A stretch of 64,000 nt of DNA from Hydractinia symbiolongicarpus (taxonomy: Eukaryota > Cnidaria > Hydrozoa > Anthoathecata > Hydractiniidae): the NCBI RefSeq assembly GCF_029227915.1, contig NC_079876.1, positions 11,656,001 to 11,720,000 on the forward strand, in the 5' to 3' direction. Within the stretch, counting starts at the first letter, position 1; each line of letters starts with the position of its first letter. Positions 26,201 through 36,912 of the stretch are shown in pieces. Under the pieces are notes generated by a model that was not told where the DNA came from, did not search any database, and saw only the letters and a list, made by a program, of their open reading frames with translations. The position numbers and the translations under genes are program-made.

Positions 26201-26804
26201 TATTATTTATTACAATGTTTTGTTACCGGAGAGTACGGTATGTATTGTATCTGATATGGAAATGAACTGCACAGAAGTTCAATTTTAAAATGCTTTTACT
26301 AAAAAAAGAATTCATGGATGCGCAAATGTTAAAAAACATTTGCGCATCCGCTAAAGGTCGTTTTTGCGGGTGTTTTTGTGAAAACAAGATAATAAGCTTG
26401 TAGAGAAAAAATAAAACAATGAACAGTGGCAAATTTTTTTTATTTATTTATTTATTATTATTATTTTATTTTATTTTATTTTTTTGCTCCTGCAAGTATT
26501 AACAAACAAAAAAATTCGTGCGAAAAATAATCGTTCGAGGAAAAGTAACAAACTGATCTGTAGTCAAGAGAAGAATTGCTTACCTTTAGTACAATACATT
26601 TTACGTTTCCCTTTCATCTTTGTGAAAGTCAGATTTAAAACATTTGTTATTTTTTTAGAGAAACCACGTTCGTTACTTCACTGTGCGAAGATAATGTGTC
26701 GTAAGATAGTTTGTTGTCAATATGAGAACATCAAAAACTTCCCTATCCCGAAAAATTTACAAATATATTTATTACAAAATTCAAAATATTATTCTGGATG
26801 GTAA
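20203..26804 (+). CDS. Ankyrin-repeat and SOCS-box (ASB-like) protein, eight exons
   Basis: Likely substrate receptor of an Elongin B/C-Cullin5 ubiquitin ligase. Exons: 20203-20310, 22608-22758, 22991-23167, 23744-23869, 23992-24102, 25326-25460, 25928-26188 and 26659-26804. All junctions are GT..AG; from exon 2 onward every junction is phase 1, and the join is open for 404 residues. Exons 2-7 each carry about one ankyrin repeat or more (TALLYACRGG, HSLHLASSGG, QPLHEAAKSNEV, SPLHIAAREG, TALHEAAFKG, TALHHLLRHN). The last exon encodes a SOCS box: PRSLLHCAKIMCRKI (BC box, with the usual Cys shifted by one position) and FPIPKNLQIYLL (Cul5-box region, FPIP for the usual LPxP). The start is the first ATG of an acidic leader (MDDWDEADL). 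Intron 1 holds nested MITEs. The specific ASB subtype is not assigned. Confidence 0.88.
20519..21175. mobile_element. Composite inverted-repeat insertion in ASB intron 1
   Basis: It begins with AAGGTGCTGACTCG, the terminus also seen at 10799 and inverted at 17262-17284. Its right arm (21035-21165) is the inverse of 10879-10965. Between them sits MITE family B copy 2. Confidence 0.5.
20611..21006. mobile_element. MITE family B, copy 2 (inverted relative to copy 1)
   Basis: The left end GGGTGTCGATAAGGCGC and the right end TGCGGCTTATCGGCA are inverted repeats. The interior from about 20650 to 20860 is the reverse complement of 18990-19199 with few changes. It lies in intron 1 of the ASB gene while copy 1 lies upstream of that gene's start. 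Confidence 0.8.
21553..21570. repeat. GA microsatellite
   Basis: About 18 bp of uninterrupted GA repeat within ASB intron 1. Confidence 0.9.
25690..25775. repeat. CTC/TTC pyrimidine tract in ASB intron 6
   Basis: About 85 bp of CTCCTC/CTTCCTCCT repeats, purely pyrimidine on this strand. Such tracts can adopt triplex structure; here it is simply an intronic simple repeat. Confidence 0.85.
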
Positions 26805-27630
26805 AATAGTAGTTGTAATTTCGCACGTGTACAATGTTATTTTTTTACTGTTTTTATTATTAATTAGATGTTTTATTTATTGGTATATTTCTAAATATTT
26901 TCCTTATTTTTATCTTCTGTTTAACGTTTTGTTTAAAATCTCTCAATATTTTCAAAGTTTTATAAATTGAAAAAGAACATGGAGGGTGAAATGGCTGAAA
27001 AAATAAGAACAAAATAACAAGAAAGAAAAACAATGGCGATGGTAAAATTTTTGTGAATAATGCAACAAATATGCGAAAACCTAATGTGTAAAAAAGTTAT
27101 TAATTGTTGTCTCGATAAGTGATATTTTCATTGCTTTTTTTAACGATTTTTACCAACATTTGTCACCTTTTTTTGCTTCTTTTTTTTTGGTGTCTAAAAC
27201 TCTATTTGATATGGAAGTTAAATTTTTAAAATTTTCTGAATTACTTGCTCAATTCTTACCAAAATTTAGTGACTGTTAATATTTTTTACGACTGGCATAT
27301 TTTCTAACAATTTAGACTCTGTCTGTTGACGACGTCATAAATTATTAAACATTGCTCAAAACTACCATAACAAACTATTTGAAACGGAAAATACTATAAA
27401 TTCTGACCTATTGATCGAGCGTGAAAATTACAAAGTCGTGTGATACGAATAGGGGGTAGTTATTGAATAACTTATAATTTGCTATAAAATTAATTGGAAA
27501 CCCGCGGACCGCGGATCTATTCCTGCTCACTGCTAGGTAGTGTGTTACTTATGCACAAAGTAGTTCTTCTTCACTTCATATATATGATCACTACCATAAA
27601 AAAGTGACGGAGGTGTGCAATCGACCGTCA

Positions 27631-27740
27631 CTTATATTGACCGTTATTGAAATTCACCTATATCAACCGGCATTAAAATTCACTTAAATCAACCGTTATT
27701 GAAATTCACTTGTATCGACCGGCATTGAATTTTACTCATG
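27631..27740. repeat. 26-27-bp tandem repeat, four units
   Basis: Units alternate between TGACCGTTATTGAAATTCAC and CAACCGGCATTAAAATTCAC forms, giving a two-unit higher-order pattern. Confidence 0.8.
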
Positions 27741-28376
27741 TTTAGATGTATTGTTTTTAACGCAATTAATTTTATTTTTTTTTTACATTTTTTTTTGGTA
27801 AAACTTTAAATTATCAAACACTAACACTGCTTGTCAAACGTATTTTATCTGATCAAAATGGCTAATAAATTGCGGCTTTGTGCTAACAATGCTCCAAAAA
27901 TATACAACTTGTACTTTGTATTACTATATACCAACCTATCCTATATTCAAATATTTCCCGCCCTCTAGTGGGCGCTACATATGTAATCAAAAAGGCGGAA
28001 GTTTATTATATGAAAGAGTCGCTTATGGTTCTGGTTTTCCACCTATTATATTCCACTGTTTATATCATCCAGTTTTGTCCATAACTATTTTGTAACCTAT
28101 TTACAAATGTGTGTGTACGTGTGTGTGTGCAACTTTGTATTGTATCTAGCTTTGATTAAAGGGTTGGGCAGCAGGTTGCGAATCACGTGCCACCTGCTTC
28201 GTCAACTGTATTCATATTTTGTAAAACCAAATTGCGTGAAAACTTGTGTCCTTTCGGCGTTTGTAATTCTATAACGAAAAGTGAGAATCCGCTGTATTTT
28301 TGAAGATGATAAAGCGAAATTTCATGCATTCAAATGTTATGCTTTTTGTAGGAATGTCACGGTTAAGCCACAAAAC

Positions 28377-28447
28377 TGCAACCTCGTTTCCACGGTCTTT
28401 TTTAATATTTAATGGCAAGAGAAAAGACGCTCTGGAAACGAGGTTGC
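28377..28447. repeat. Short foldback MITE, copy 4
   Basis: The arms TGCAACCTCGTTTCCACGG and CTCTGGAAACGAGGTTGCA are almost exact inverses, making a 70-bp near-palindrome. It is the best-preserved copy of the family in this window. Confidence 0.85.
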
Positions 28448-28535
28448 ACAAAACAGTTCTTAAATCTGTATCAAAAGAATTTGAAACAAGTCAAACTTGT
28501 GATATTATTTTTTTTTTCATTTACAAAAAAACAAT

Positions 28536-30371
28536 TTAAAGCTCACCTTTTCTTTGTTTTCGCCTCTGATTGGCTGCGCATACTTTGGGGACAGTCAAAC
28601 AAATACAGAACAGGAGAAGAAGTCCTGGTAATATACCAGCAGCAACTATCAAACTTGCTCGTTTCGATTCAAAGTCAGGATCATCTAAAATTTTAAATAA
28701 ATCACAAATTAATCGTGACTGTACTTGAATCATCGAATCGAATTTTTTTACGGGTCTTTGTAAGTTTTAACTTGCTTAGCATGTGTCTGTAGAGAGGTCT
28801 TAAGTTCATTGAAATCTCCTGTTTGAACCACAAAAGCCATGCAAGCACAGCAACTGCCTAATTAAACAATAACTTTTGAAAAGGCACTGAAGATATCAAA
28901 CCTATTCTGATCGCTAATCAGAAAAAATCGATTGGAACTTTTGCTGTGCGTGGCATGACTCGTCGGGTTCGAACCCAAGACCTTTCGCACTGAAAGCCAA
29001 TGCTCTACCACAGTGTTACACCGCATATAGTATAATTCTAACGAATGCATTGCAGGTAAATGCATTATCGAATGCATTATCGTTGTAGCATAACCAACTT
29101 TATCACATAACTGCGTCAATATTTATGAGTCTTATGCGTTTCTTTTAAACATCATATAGCCTAACCTCACTGCATTGTCCAAGTATTTAAAAATTCGCGC
29201 GCTTTAACAACTAAAAACTGATAGAACATTGATATTTAATTGCAGAAAAGAGACTCGTTCATAATGGTTACATCATCGTGTTCTCACATACCTTTACATT
29301 TACAAGAAGGACATTTGCTCGTAAAGTTTACGTAGCCGTGTTCACACGAAGAGCAGTCGTACGATGGACACTCTAAAGAAAGCAAAAAAAGAGAAACTGG
29401 AAATGAAACGACTTTTAATTTTTTAAAACAGGAGTTAATTTGTGCCTCAAATGTTGTTAGGAGTTAATTTGTGCCTCAAAAATAAGGATGATGAAAACTG
29501 ATTTTCATCGAAATGGCTATGAATAAACTCTTTTTGTGCAGGATACAGAGTTTTAAAACTTTATGGAAGGAATTTCGAAATACCTTTAATCTTACTGCGC
29601 ACATAACAGATACCAAGGTGGGGAAGATACAGGATGGAGTACTAATTGTCTTAAGAGCGATATTGTTTCCCCTCTGTTTTGTTTTTCAAAATAACTTGAA
29701 ACACACTGCAGTTTTTAACGGCTTTCGAATGAATGTCGTAAGTCAATAAAGTTGCAAATGAACAATGCATTTCGTTAGAGACTTTTGAAATAGTTACAAA
29801 ATTTACCTGTAGGTTTTATAGTGCTGGTTCTTACTGTCTGTGTGGTTTGCGGTAACTGCGTGGTCTGTGTGAACTGTGTAGTCTGTGTAAGCTGCGTAGT
29901 TTGTGCTAACTGCGTGAAATATGGGTACTGCGTGGTCTGTGTGAACTGTGCAAACTGTGTAAGCTGCGTGTACAGCGCGCGATGTGTGAACTGTGTGAAT
30001 AGCGCGGACTGTGTCAACAGTTTGGAATATGAGTTCATTTGATATGTTAATGGTGTTCGTCTCTCTTTTGTGCTTGTGCGTTTAATGTCTGTTATAAAAA
30101 TTGAATAAGGTACCGGCAACGTGGTTGCTACATTTGACACCGCAACATCTGTAGCGACCACTGTAGACATCGTTAAATTTGTCGCCATCCCTAATAAAAT
30201 CGTTGTTTTTGTCGTATTAGTTGACGTTGTTTTTGTCATTTCTGAACGCGTTAGTTGCGGTGTCGGTAACACTTCTGTTGTGATTGCCGACGTATTTGAA
30301 AGTGTCAAGAAAAATAAGTTAAATAACGCTATAAAATACGTCTTTGACAGTGTATTGAATTTTTCTGACAT
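28536..30371 (-). CDS. Predicted secreted-domain single-pass membrane protein: Thr/Gln-rich stalk plus antistasin-like module
   Basis: Three minus-strand exons, 30371-29807, 29372-29292 and 28684-28536, have GT..AG junctions, all phase 1, and join into 264 open codons. The first ATG gives a signal peptide with hydrophobic core FIALFNLFFLTL. A Thr/Ser-rich region follows, then a degenerate TQTTQ / FTQL repeat (codons at about 29990-29830), which looks mucin-like and O-glycosylatable. Exon 2 encodes C-x4-C-x2-C-x10-C-x2-C-x-C with a central GYV, the pattern of an antistasin-like domain, a small inhibitor/adhesion fold. Exon 3 encodes one transmembrane helix (ASLIVAAGILPGLLLLFCIC) and a basic tail. 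A good donor (AAAAG/GTGAGC at 28547) could extend the tail with unseen exons. A further minus-strand stretch at 28857-28750 (GSCCACMAFVVQTG...) might be an alternative exon, but its phases do not fit. Function unknown; a cell-surface or nematocyst-related role would be a guess. Confidence 0.62.
28930..29010 (-). mobile_element. tRNA-derived SINE fragment
   Basis: On the minus strand: TGGTAGAGCATTGG (A box), then TTGGGTTCGAACCC (B box), then GACGAGTCATGCCA. The same B box and GACGAGTCATGCCA tail occur at 57580-57612, so the two belong to one SINE family. It lies in an intron of the antistasin-like gene. Confidence 0.65.
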
Positions 30372-30639
30372 GTTACTTCGGCTAATGCCATCAATTGCTA
30401 TAATAAAACGAAGAAGAAGCGAAATACAATTTTTTGCTTCAAAACTATGTGATGCTACAACACGCACGATTACAGCACAAAATATCAGCGCGGGAAATAT
30501 TCACGATGCGCGAATAACCGCGAATTTTTTTCATGGGCTAACGACAATTTTCTATAATAAAAGCCATCATTTTCTGTTCGCGCGAAAAGACCACGTGGTG
30601 CCAACTCATCTCCAGTACTATTCTCCACCTATTATACTT

Positions 30640-32043
30640 TAACGGGACGGCTATTTAAAATATCATAGGCGTAAAATACCCCAGTGTAACGGGGAAGTAG
30701 GAATTCAGGGAATTAAGACCCATGAGTCCTAAATCCCTGGGGAGTTTTGACATGGGGAGTTTTAATACCCTGGTGAATCAGGAATCCATTGAGGAATTAG
30801 GACTCTACCAGAAATGCAACTCGTTGGGGCCTTACGAGGTGACGAACTTTACCGACCATGGCTTAGTTTCATTAAAGAAACAAAATGGAACCGTTTTAAA
30901 AATGAAGTTTAACAAGCTCCCTCTTAATCTTTATATAGGAGGTAATACGGATTACATCAACGATGACTACGTCATTATAACTGAAAAAGAAAATGATGTT
31001 AACTGTGATAATAACCTATTTAAACGGATGTAATGCGGCAAACCATGTCTAAACGACGAGCTAACCGACTCAACTAATCTATGGTATAAATTACCAGATG
31101 AAATCGTGGAAACCATATTATTAAACGCAATTTCCAGCTCTAAAAACCCAATACAAGAATACCATTCAATAATTCGAATATGCTTTAGATTTCAAATCGT
31201 AAAATAAAAAGGAATACAACTGCTTCCACGTGTTTACATTCAGGCGCATGAAGCATTCAAGCACTTTTAACGCCAAAATCTGTTGTTAGTATCAGAAAAT
31301 TGAAAGTATTTGGTCAAAATAGCGAACTTATCTTAGACATATCAAATCTTATCAGCGAAAAGAAATGAAGATCAGCTTGCCTTATTCTTTGTTAAGAAAA
31401 GTATTTACTGGAATTTACTGAAAAAGTGTTGTTGAATCACTTTCTAAAAACGAAGATATCGCGTTCTGGTTACAAAATGAGTTTTATTACTTAAAAGAAA
31501 AAGTTCAAAACATTTTGATATTTAAAGATGCCTGGCTTAACGATAACATGATGGACGCTGCCTAAAAACTAATATGCAAAGCTTTAGGCAAAATAGACCA
31601 CTTCCAGTCAGGTCTCAATTCACAAAAGAAAACAAATTATCTTTTCAGCAGTTAGTAACGAGCACATACAGTTGCCACATGACGGAAACCAACATAGGCT
31701 ACTCTCCTTCTGTTCCTGTGACCGTGTTCAAATTTGCGACAGCTTGAAAAACAAAGCTGGTCGGTATACATTGAGGAGTTTAAACGCACTCTATCAAAAA
31801 TTCAAAGACACCTCAACTAGAAAACTCACAATGTCATTTCATCCTGTTCAAAAGCAAGAAGACGATTTCAACTGTGGGGTATTTGTCATAGCTTACGCAG
31901 CCGAAATTCTGGATGGGAAATCGCCCATTAAAGCTCGATTTGATGTGCAACAGATGAGAAGCCATCTAATTTCGTGTTTAGTGGAGAAAGAATTGCGACC
32001 ATTTCCAAAAGTACAACGAAATAATGTACCTGGAGCAAAATAA
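30640..32043 (+). pseudogene. Decayed composite ORF: integrase C-terminal tail, F-box-like segment, Ulp1/SENP-type protease
   Basis: Three protein pieces lie in order on one strand. At 30722-31030 a frame contains LGPYEVTNFTDHGLVSLKKQ then LKMKFNKLPLNLY, resembling the C-terminal SH3-like tail of retroelement or Ginger-type integrases. At about 31035-31200 a frame gives WYKLPDEIVETILLNAI then IRICFRFQIV, an F-box-like helix set. At 31520-32043 a frame with one internal stop (DAWLNDNMMDAA, stop, KLICKALG) continues to CDRVQICDSLKN and DDFNCGVFVIAYAAEI, the Asp and Gln/Cys region of C48 (Ulp1) proteases. Stops and frame changes between pieces show it is not functional. The canonical catalytic His neighbourhood (usually HW) reads QHRL here. 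Confidence 0.62.
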
Positions 32044-33673
32044 CTTTCAGTTATACTATTTTTGGAATTCGTTGAAATATTATTGTTTCCATTGTTAATA
32101 TTATTTTTAAAGCACATTTATATATTTTTATACTTCGAAATGTATGTATACACACACCCAATACTAATATCGAAACCTCTGGTGCATGGAATATAACAAA
32201 TGAAAATTGAATTAGACGCAGCAGCCGTCAAAATGTACAAATAATTAAAGACCGTGAGGCGCCGATCATAACAATATTATTTTTGTCAACACAGATTTGT
32301 ATACAACAGTGTATTTTGTGTGCAGCTCGGGTTTTTTCAAATATAATGCTTCAATGGTGTTATTACTCTCTTTGATTCATAAGTACAAGAAACGCGTTTA
32401 AATAAAAAAGACTAATTGTTATACAAAGAATAGCATAGGAATGACATAATTGACATTAAATTGAACAAATTGCTTTGTAGTGACAGAAGTAAAAACATTG
32501 CGTTGTAGCTCATATCGTGAAAGTCTGAATGAAGAAGAAAAAAGTTAAATAGAATTTTGTAAAAATTAAAGCAAATAATTTCAATAGTTGTAATTATCAA
32601 CCCATCAACTTATTGAAACTTGCTTGAAAATTTTAACTTCCTAGATTGAGTAAAAAACGCATCCTCTACACAAATCTCCCCATATCATTAATATTTAACG
32701 AAAATGTTTTTAGGGCCTAGCCTCCACCCAGCCACTAGGTTGCTACTGCTCTGAAGGGAGATCTCCTTCTTATCAGAAAATGCAAGCCTTGTAATTCCGC
32801 TTCGTTTTATCGAACAATCGTTGGAACAAAACTTAAATTTTAATGCATTAAATAGTACAACTTTGAATTTGATAGTCAAAACAAACTTTCAAACCATAGA
32901 ATTACCTGCTCTTTGCCATTGAAAAGTTATAAAATAACAAATAAGATAACCAACATACAAATTTCCGAGTTTAAAACGCACTCTGTTCTATCACAAGTTA
33001 AGTGTCTACTTTCGATTTGCAATACAGCATTATAAAATCGTGTATTGACATGTTGATTTTGTCACGTTTGTTTTTAAGAAGCAATAAAAACAAATCATCA
33101 CTCTCCTTCTTAGGGCTTTTCCAACTAATTAACAACGTATGTATTTAATACCTATAACTTCTCATAGGGAGAGTCTGTATTTTTAAACAATTTGCTTATG
33201 CTGCATCTCGGAAATCCGAATAAAGTCAAAGCTGATACTACACATCCTACTGGACATTTTCCTGGTGAAGTAATATATCAAACAAAAGTTCCCCTTTAAC
33301 TCCGGTAGAGTATACTTACGGCCATTGTCACAACGCGTTTACAAATGAAGCTAATTAGAACAAGAAAACTGTCCGGTTTGATCACACATTTATATTGTAT
33401 ACATACTTTATACTTCAATATTGGTTATGTTTATATATCTTGTATCTATGGCAGTGTTCTTGTTTATATAGACCTGTTGTATAATTTTTTTTTTACTTGA
33501 AAATGGGTGTATGACACCCGAAACGTCGTAAAATGTTGTTTTAATTTGTACACATACACATGATGTCCAAGTTTTAACATAAAATATTGTCAATCAAATT
33601 TCTTATGTCTAATGTAAAAAGCGGTTTAAACATTTACACAACACTATGATGATAAAAAATTAAAATGTATTTG
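32044..33673. other. Intergenic AT-rich region
   Basis: No gene is supported. A segment at 33490-33570 with the phrase GACACCCGAAACGTCG resembles the 3' non-coding part of some retroelements, but I could not define an element around it. Confidence 0.4.
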
Positions 33674-33900
33674 CAGTGGACTCTTCATAACTCGAACAGC
33701 CACGGGGAATCAGAAACCGTTCGAGTAATAGAGAGGTTCGGGTAATAGAGAGTTGGGAGTTTTTCCAAGTTTTTGTATAAATTTTGTATAAATGGCCAAT
33801 TAAGCGAGAATTTTCTCCGTTATATGGAATGGGGCCGAAATCTTTCTTTGTACAGGATAAAATCTCGACCTTGTGGGCTAAGAACAGACTGAAAAAATAA

Positions 33901-34996
33901 AAACTAGAAAATATTTTATCTCAACGATTTATTCTTGGGAAGAAAAGAAATCCGAAATTAGAGTTTGCAAGGTTGACAAGGTACTGGTAGGTACACCGAA
34001 TCGGGCAGCAACATCTTTTGGAGCAGTTCCTTTCTCCAACTCCTAACGCTTTGTATTTTATTTTGTAGGACTTGTTTTCTGCTTTGCGTTTTGTCCCAGC
34101 AACAGATGCCATGATTGTAAAACTAGAAAATATTTTATCTCAACGATTTATTCTTGGGAAGAAAAGTAATCCGAAATTAGAGTTTGCAAGGTTGACAAGG
34201 TACTGGTAGGTACACCGAATCGGGCAGCAACATCTTTTGGAGCAGTTCCTTTCTCCAACTCCTAACGCTTTGTATTTTATTTTGTAGGACTTGTTTTCTG
34301 CTTTGCGTTTTGTCCCAGCAACAGATGCCATGATTGTAAAACTAGAAAATATTTTATCTCAACGATTTATTCTTGGGAAGAAAAGAAATCCGAAATTAGA
34401 GTTTGCAAGGTTGACAAAGTACTGGTAGGTACACCGAATCGGGCAGCAACATTTTTGGAGCAGTTCCTTTCTCCAACTCCTAACGCTTTGTATTTTATTT
34501 TGTAGGACTTGTTTTCTGCTTTGCGTTTTGTCCCAGCAACAGATGCCATGATTGTAAAACTAGAAAATATTTTATCTCAACGATTTATTCTTGGGAAGAA
34601 AAGAAATCCGAAATTAGAGTTTGCAAGGTTGACAAAGTACTGGTAGGTACACCGAATCGGGCAGCAACATTTTTGGAGCAGTTCCTTTCTCCAACTCCTA
34701 ACGCTTTGTATTTTATTTTGTAGGACTTGTTTTCTGCTTTGCGTTTTGTCCCAGCAACAGATGCCATGATTGTAAAACTAGAAAATATTTTATCTCAACG
34801 ATTTATTCTTGGGAAGAAAAGAAATCCGAAATTAGAGTTTGCAAGGTTGACAAAGTACTGGTAGGTACACCGAATCGGGCAGCAACATTTTTGGAGCAGT
34901 TCCTTTCTCCAACTCCTAACGCTTTGTATTTTATTTTGCAGGACTTGTTTTATGCTTTGCGTTTTGTCCCAGCAACAGACGCCATGATTGTAAAAC
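33901..34996 (-). repeat. Five tandem 218-219-bp copies of a transposase N-terminal segment
   Basis: Each unit has a minus-strand ATG (ending at 34112, 34331, 34549, 34767 and about 34985) followed by ASVAGTKRKAENKSYKIKYK, ALGVGERNCSKNVAARFGVP and TSTLSTLQTL. The last part is a helix-turn-helix of the CENP-B/Psq kind found at the start of Tigger-like transposases. Units 1 and 2 carry an extra base that shifts the frame in the helix-turn-helix. Units are nearly identical, indicating recent amplification. Confidence 0.9.
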
Positions 34997-35723
34997 TTCA
35001 ATCAAAGAATCAATCAAAGAATCGTGTTTACATTTTGTTCGAATGACACATGTAGATACAAAACATTCGAATCAGTTAGGACTCTACTTACGTTTACAGA
35101 GCCAATACAATGCAAAAAAAACTGGTTGTGTCATATAAAGTTTTAGATACTGTGTCATATAAAGTTCTAGATATCTGATACATGAGACGTCCGAGTTATA
35201 GAGAGGAAGTACCCGAAGAGACAAAAAAAAACGCTCGAGTTAAGGAGAGATTCAAGTTACAGCGTAATTCGGGGCAAGACGAGTCAATTAAGGGAAGAAA
35301 CTTAAAAAAACTAAGAAGACAATTGTTTTTTTTAAGAAAATCTAATACAGGCTTAAACAATGATACAAAACCTAAAAACAAACCAAAAAAAAATTACAGA
35401 AGAAAAGCAACATGGCTGCCATTTTATTTGTACACAATAGTGTGCTGACTCATCTTACCCCAACAGTTGGGGTAAGATGGGTTAGAAATCCAGGAACAAA
35501 GGAGAAAATATCGAGTTTTTAAACTTCTATTAAATGTCTGACAAAAGTAAAATTTAGTACCACTACTTAGTAGCAACAAGTTAGCAGGTTAAATGAAAAT
35601 AAAGTACTAAAATATAGCTATAAGAATCCTAACCGTATATAAATCGTGTATAAAATAATTAAAATAAAAAACAAATAAAATTAGTCACAGAAGTCACAAA
35701 TAGGTTTATCTGAAAACAACATA

Positions 35724-36912
35724 CCTTACTTGTACTTGGATTGGAGTCGTACTATTTTTCACTCAGTTTTAAATTCGCGCGACTTAAATTCGCGCATCCT
35801 AAAGTGGAGATATTCGCTCAGTTTTAAATTCGCGCACCCCAAAATGTCTACTCTCGTTAAAAACTCTGCATATTGTTCTAAAACGATGGTCGAAATGTCT
35901 TTCAATTGAAATTTATTCGTCAAACTAAAGCAAACGTTGCAAATCAAAGGAGATTTTAAAAGCTATTAATTACAGTACAGTTTGGTAGATCTTTTCTTTT
36001 TCTTCAAACAGTTCTTTTCAACAGCATAAAAAATAATACAAAAATTATTCGAAAGGGTCCTCTTTGTGAACTTGCTCTCTAAGTGCATCGATGATTCCCG
36101 ATCTGCGCCAACCGTTTATTATGATTTCTTTTCTTGTACGAATATGATCATAGTATTTGGTGACCCATTTAGCATGTAGAGGCTTGAGAATGCTGATTTT
36201 CAAGTCGACAGAAACATTTTCTGGTGCAATTCCATTAGCGATCTGGGCTTGCACTTGTTCAGCATACCACGTCTGTGCTTGGTCACGTAAAAATGATTTA
36301 CATGATCGATTGACAGTAAGGTCAAGTGGTTGGAAGTAATTTGTCATATTATGAGGAACTGGAACCATCTTTCCATGATGTTTTTCGACTAGATCTTTGA
36401 CCTTGTCAGTCCATTGTGCTTTGAATACATCTGCAATCAATAGCCATTTCTTTGATGAACGAAAACCAAGCTCTTTTTTCTTCTTTTGGACGTAAGGTAC
36501 GAGAACCTTGTTGATGAGCTCAATTGATTTTTCTTCGTCTGACCAATGATTAATGCTATGTAAAGAAGTCTTCCGAAAAATGAAAGGGTTCATGCTCGAA
36601 AATTACCTTGAGCCAGAGAAAATCCCGCTGGAGATAAAGGTCGAGGAGGAAGACGAAGACGAAGAAGAAGAGGTTTCATTGTAATTTTAATTTTATTTAA
36701 AACAGAAAAGAAGTCACTATACCAGCTGAAAACTATCTCAAATTTTTACTTACAAAAACTGTTACTAAATTACATATCAATTTAGGGTTTCTTAAGCGAC
36801 TTCCAAGTTTGTGATAGGAAAGCTATTCGCGCGGATTATTTTTCGCTCAGTCTTAATTTCGCGCACCTTAGGTCTGCGCGAATTCTAGTACAGCGCGAAT
36901 TTTAATACAAGT
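35724..36912 (-). mobile_element. Nested element with AATTCGCGC-type ends and DDE transposase fragment
   Basis: The left flank has CCTTACTTGTA then repeated AAATTCGCGC; the right flank has GCGCGAATTTTAATACAAGTAAGG, an inverted arrangement. It splits the end of the Tigger transposase (its C-terminal zinc-binding segment runs into these repeats near 36905). Exact ends and target duplication were not resolved. Confidence 0.5.
36045..36593 (-). pseudogene. DDE superfamily (CENP-B-like) transposase C-terminal fragment
   Basis: 182 codons on the minus strand read through HWSDEEKSIELINKVLVPYV, KKWLLIADVFKAQWTDKV (second catalytic Asp region) and PHNMTNYFQPLDLTVNRS (the QPLD motif of DDE_1 transposases). 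It ends at a natural stop after WRRSGIIDALREQ. The N-terminal DNA-binding part and first catalytic Asp are absent, so it is a fragment. It belongs to a different lineage from the Tigger-like transposase on either side. Confidence 0.75.

Larger units (their letters stand above)
26805..28535. other. Intergenic region with a small tandem repeat
   Basis: No gene is supported between the convergent ASB and antistasin-like genes. It holds a 26-27-bp tandem repeat at 27631-27740, a short GT tract near 28107-28130 and a foldback MITE at 28377-28447. The 3' UTRs of both neighbours must lie here. Confidence 0.45.

Noticed and set aside
28750-28857. Possible extra exon of the antistasin-like gene (GSCCACMAFVVQTG...)
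   Set aside because: It has an acceptor and a protein-like reading, but its only donor gives a phase incompatible with the membrane-helix exon. Left as an unplaced candidate.
29821-30642. Plus-strand ORFs with repeated CVVCVNC
   Set aside because: They are the antisense reading of the TQTTQ repeat exon. The minus-strand frame has a signal peptide, splice sites and a downstream membrane helix.
33500-33560. Possible hammerhead ribozyme (…CGAAACGTC)
   Set aside because: GAAAC is present but the CTGATGA core box is not, and I could not build the three stems. More likely the 3' region of a retroelement.
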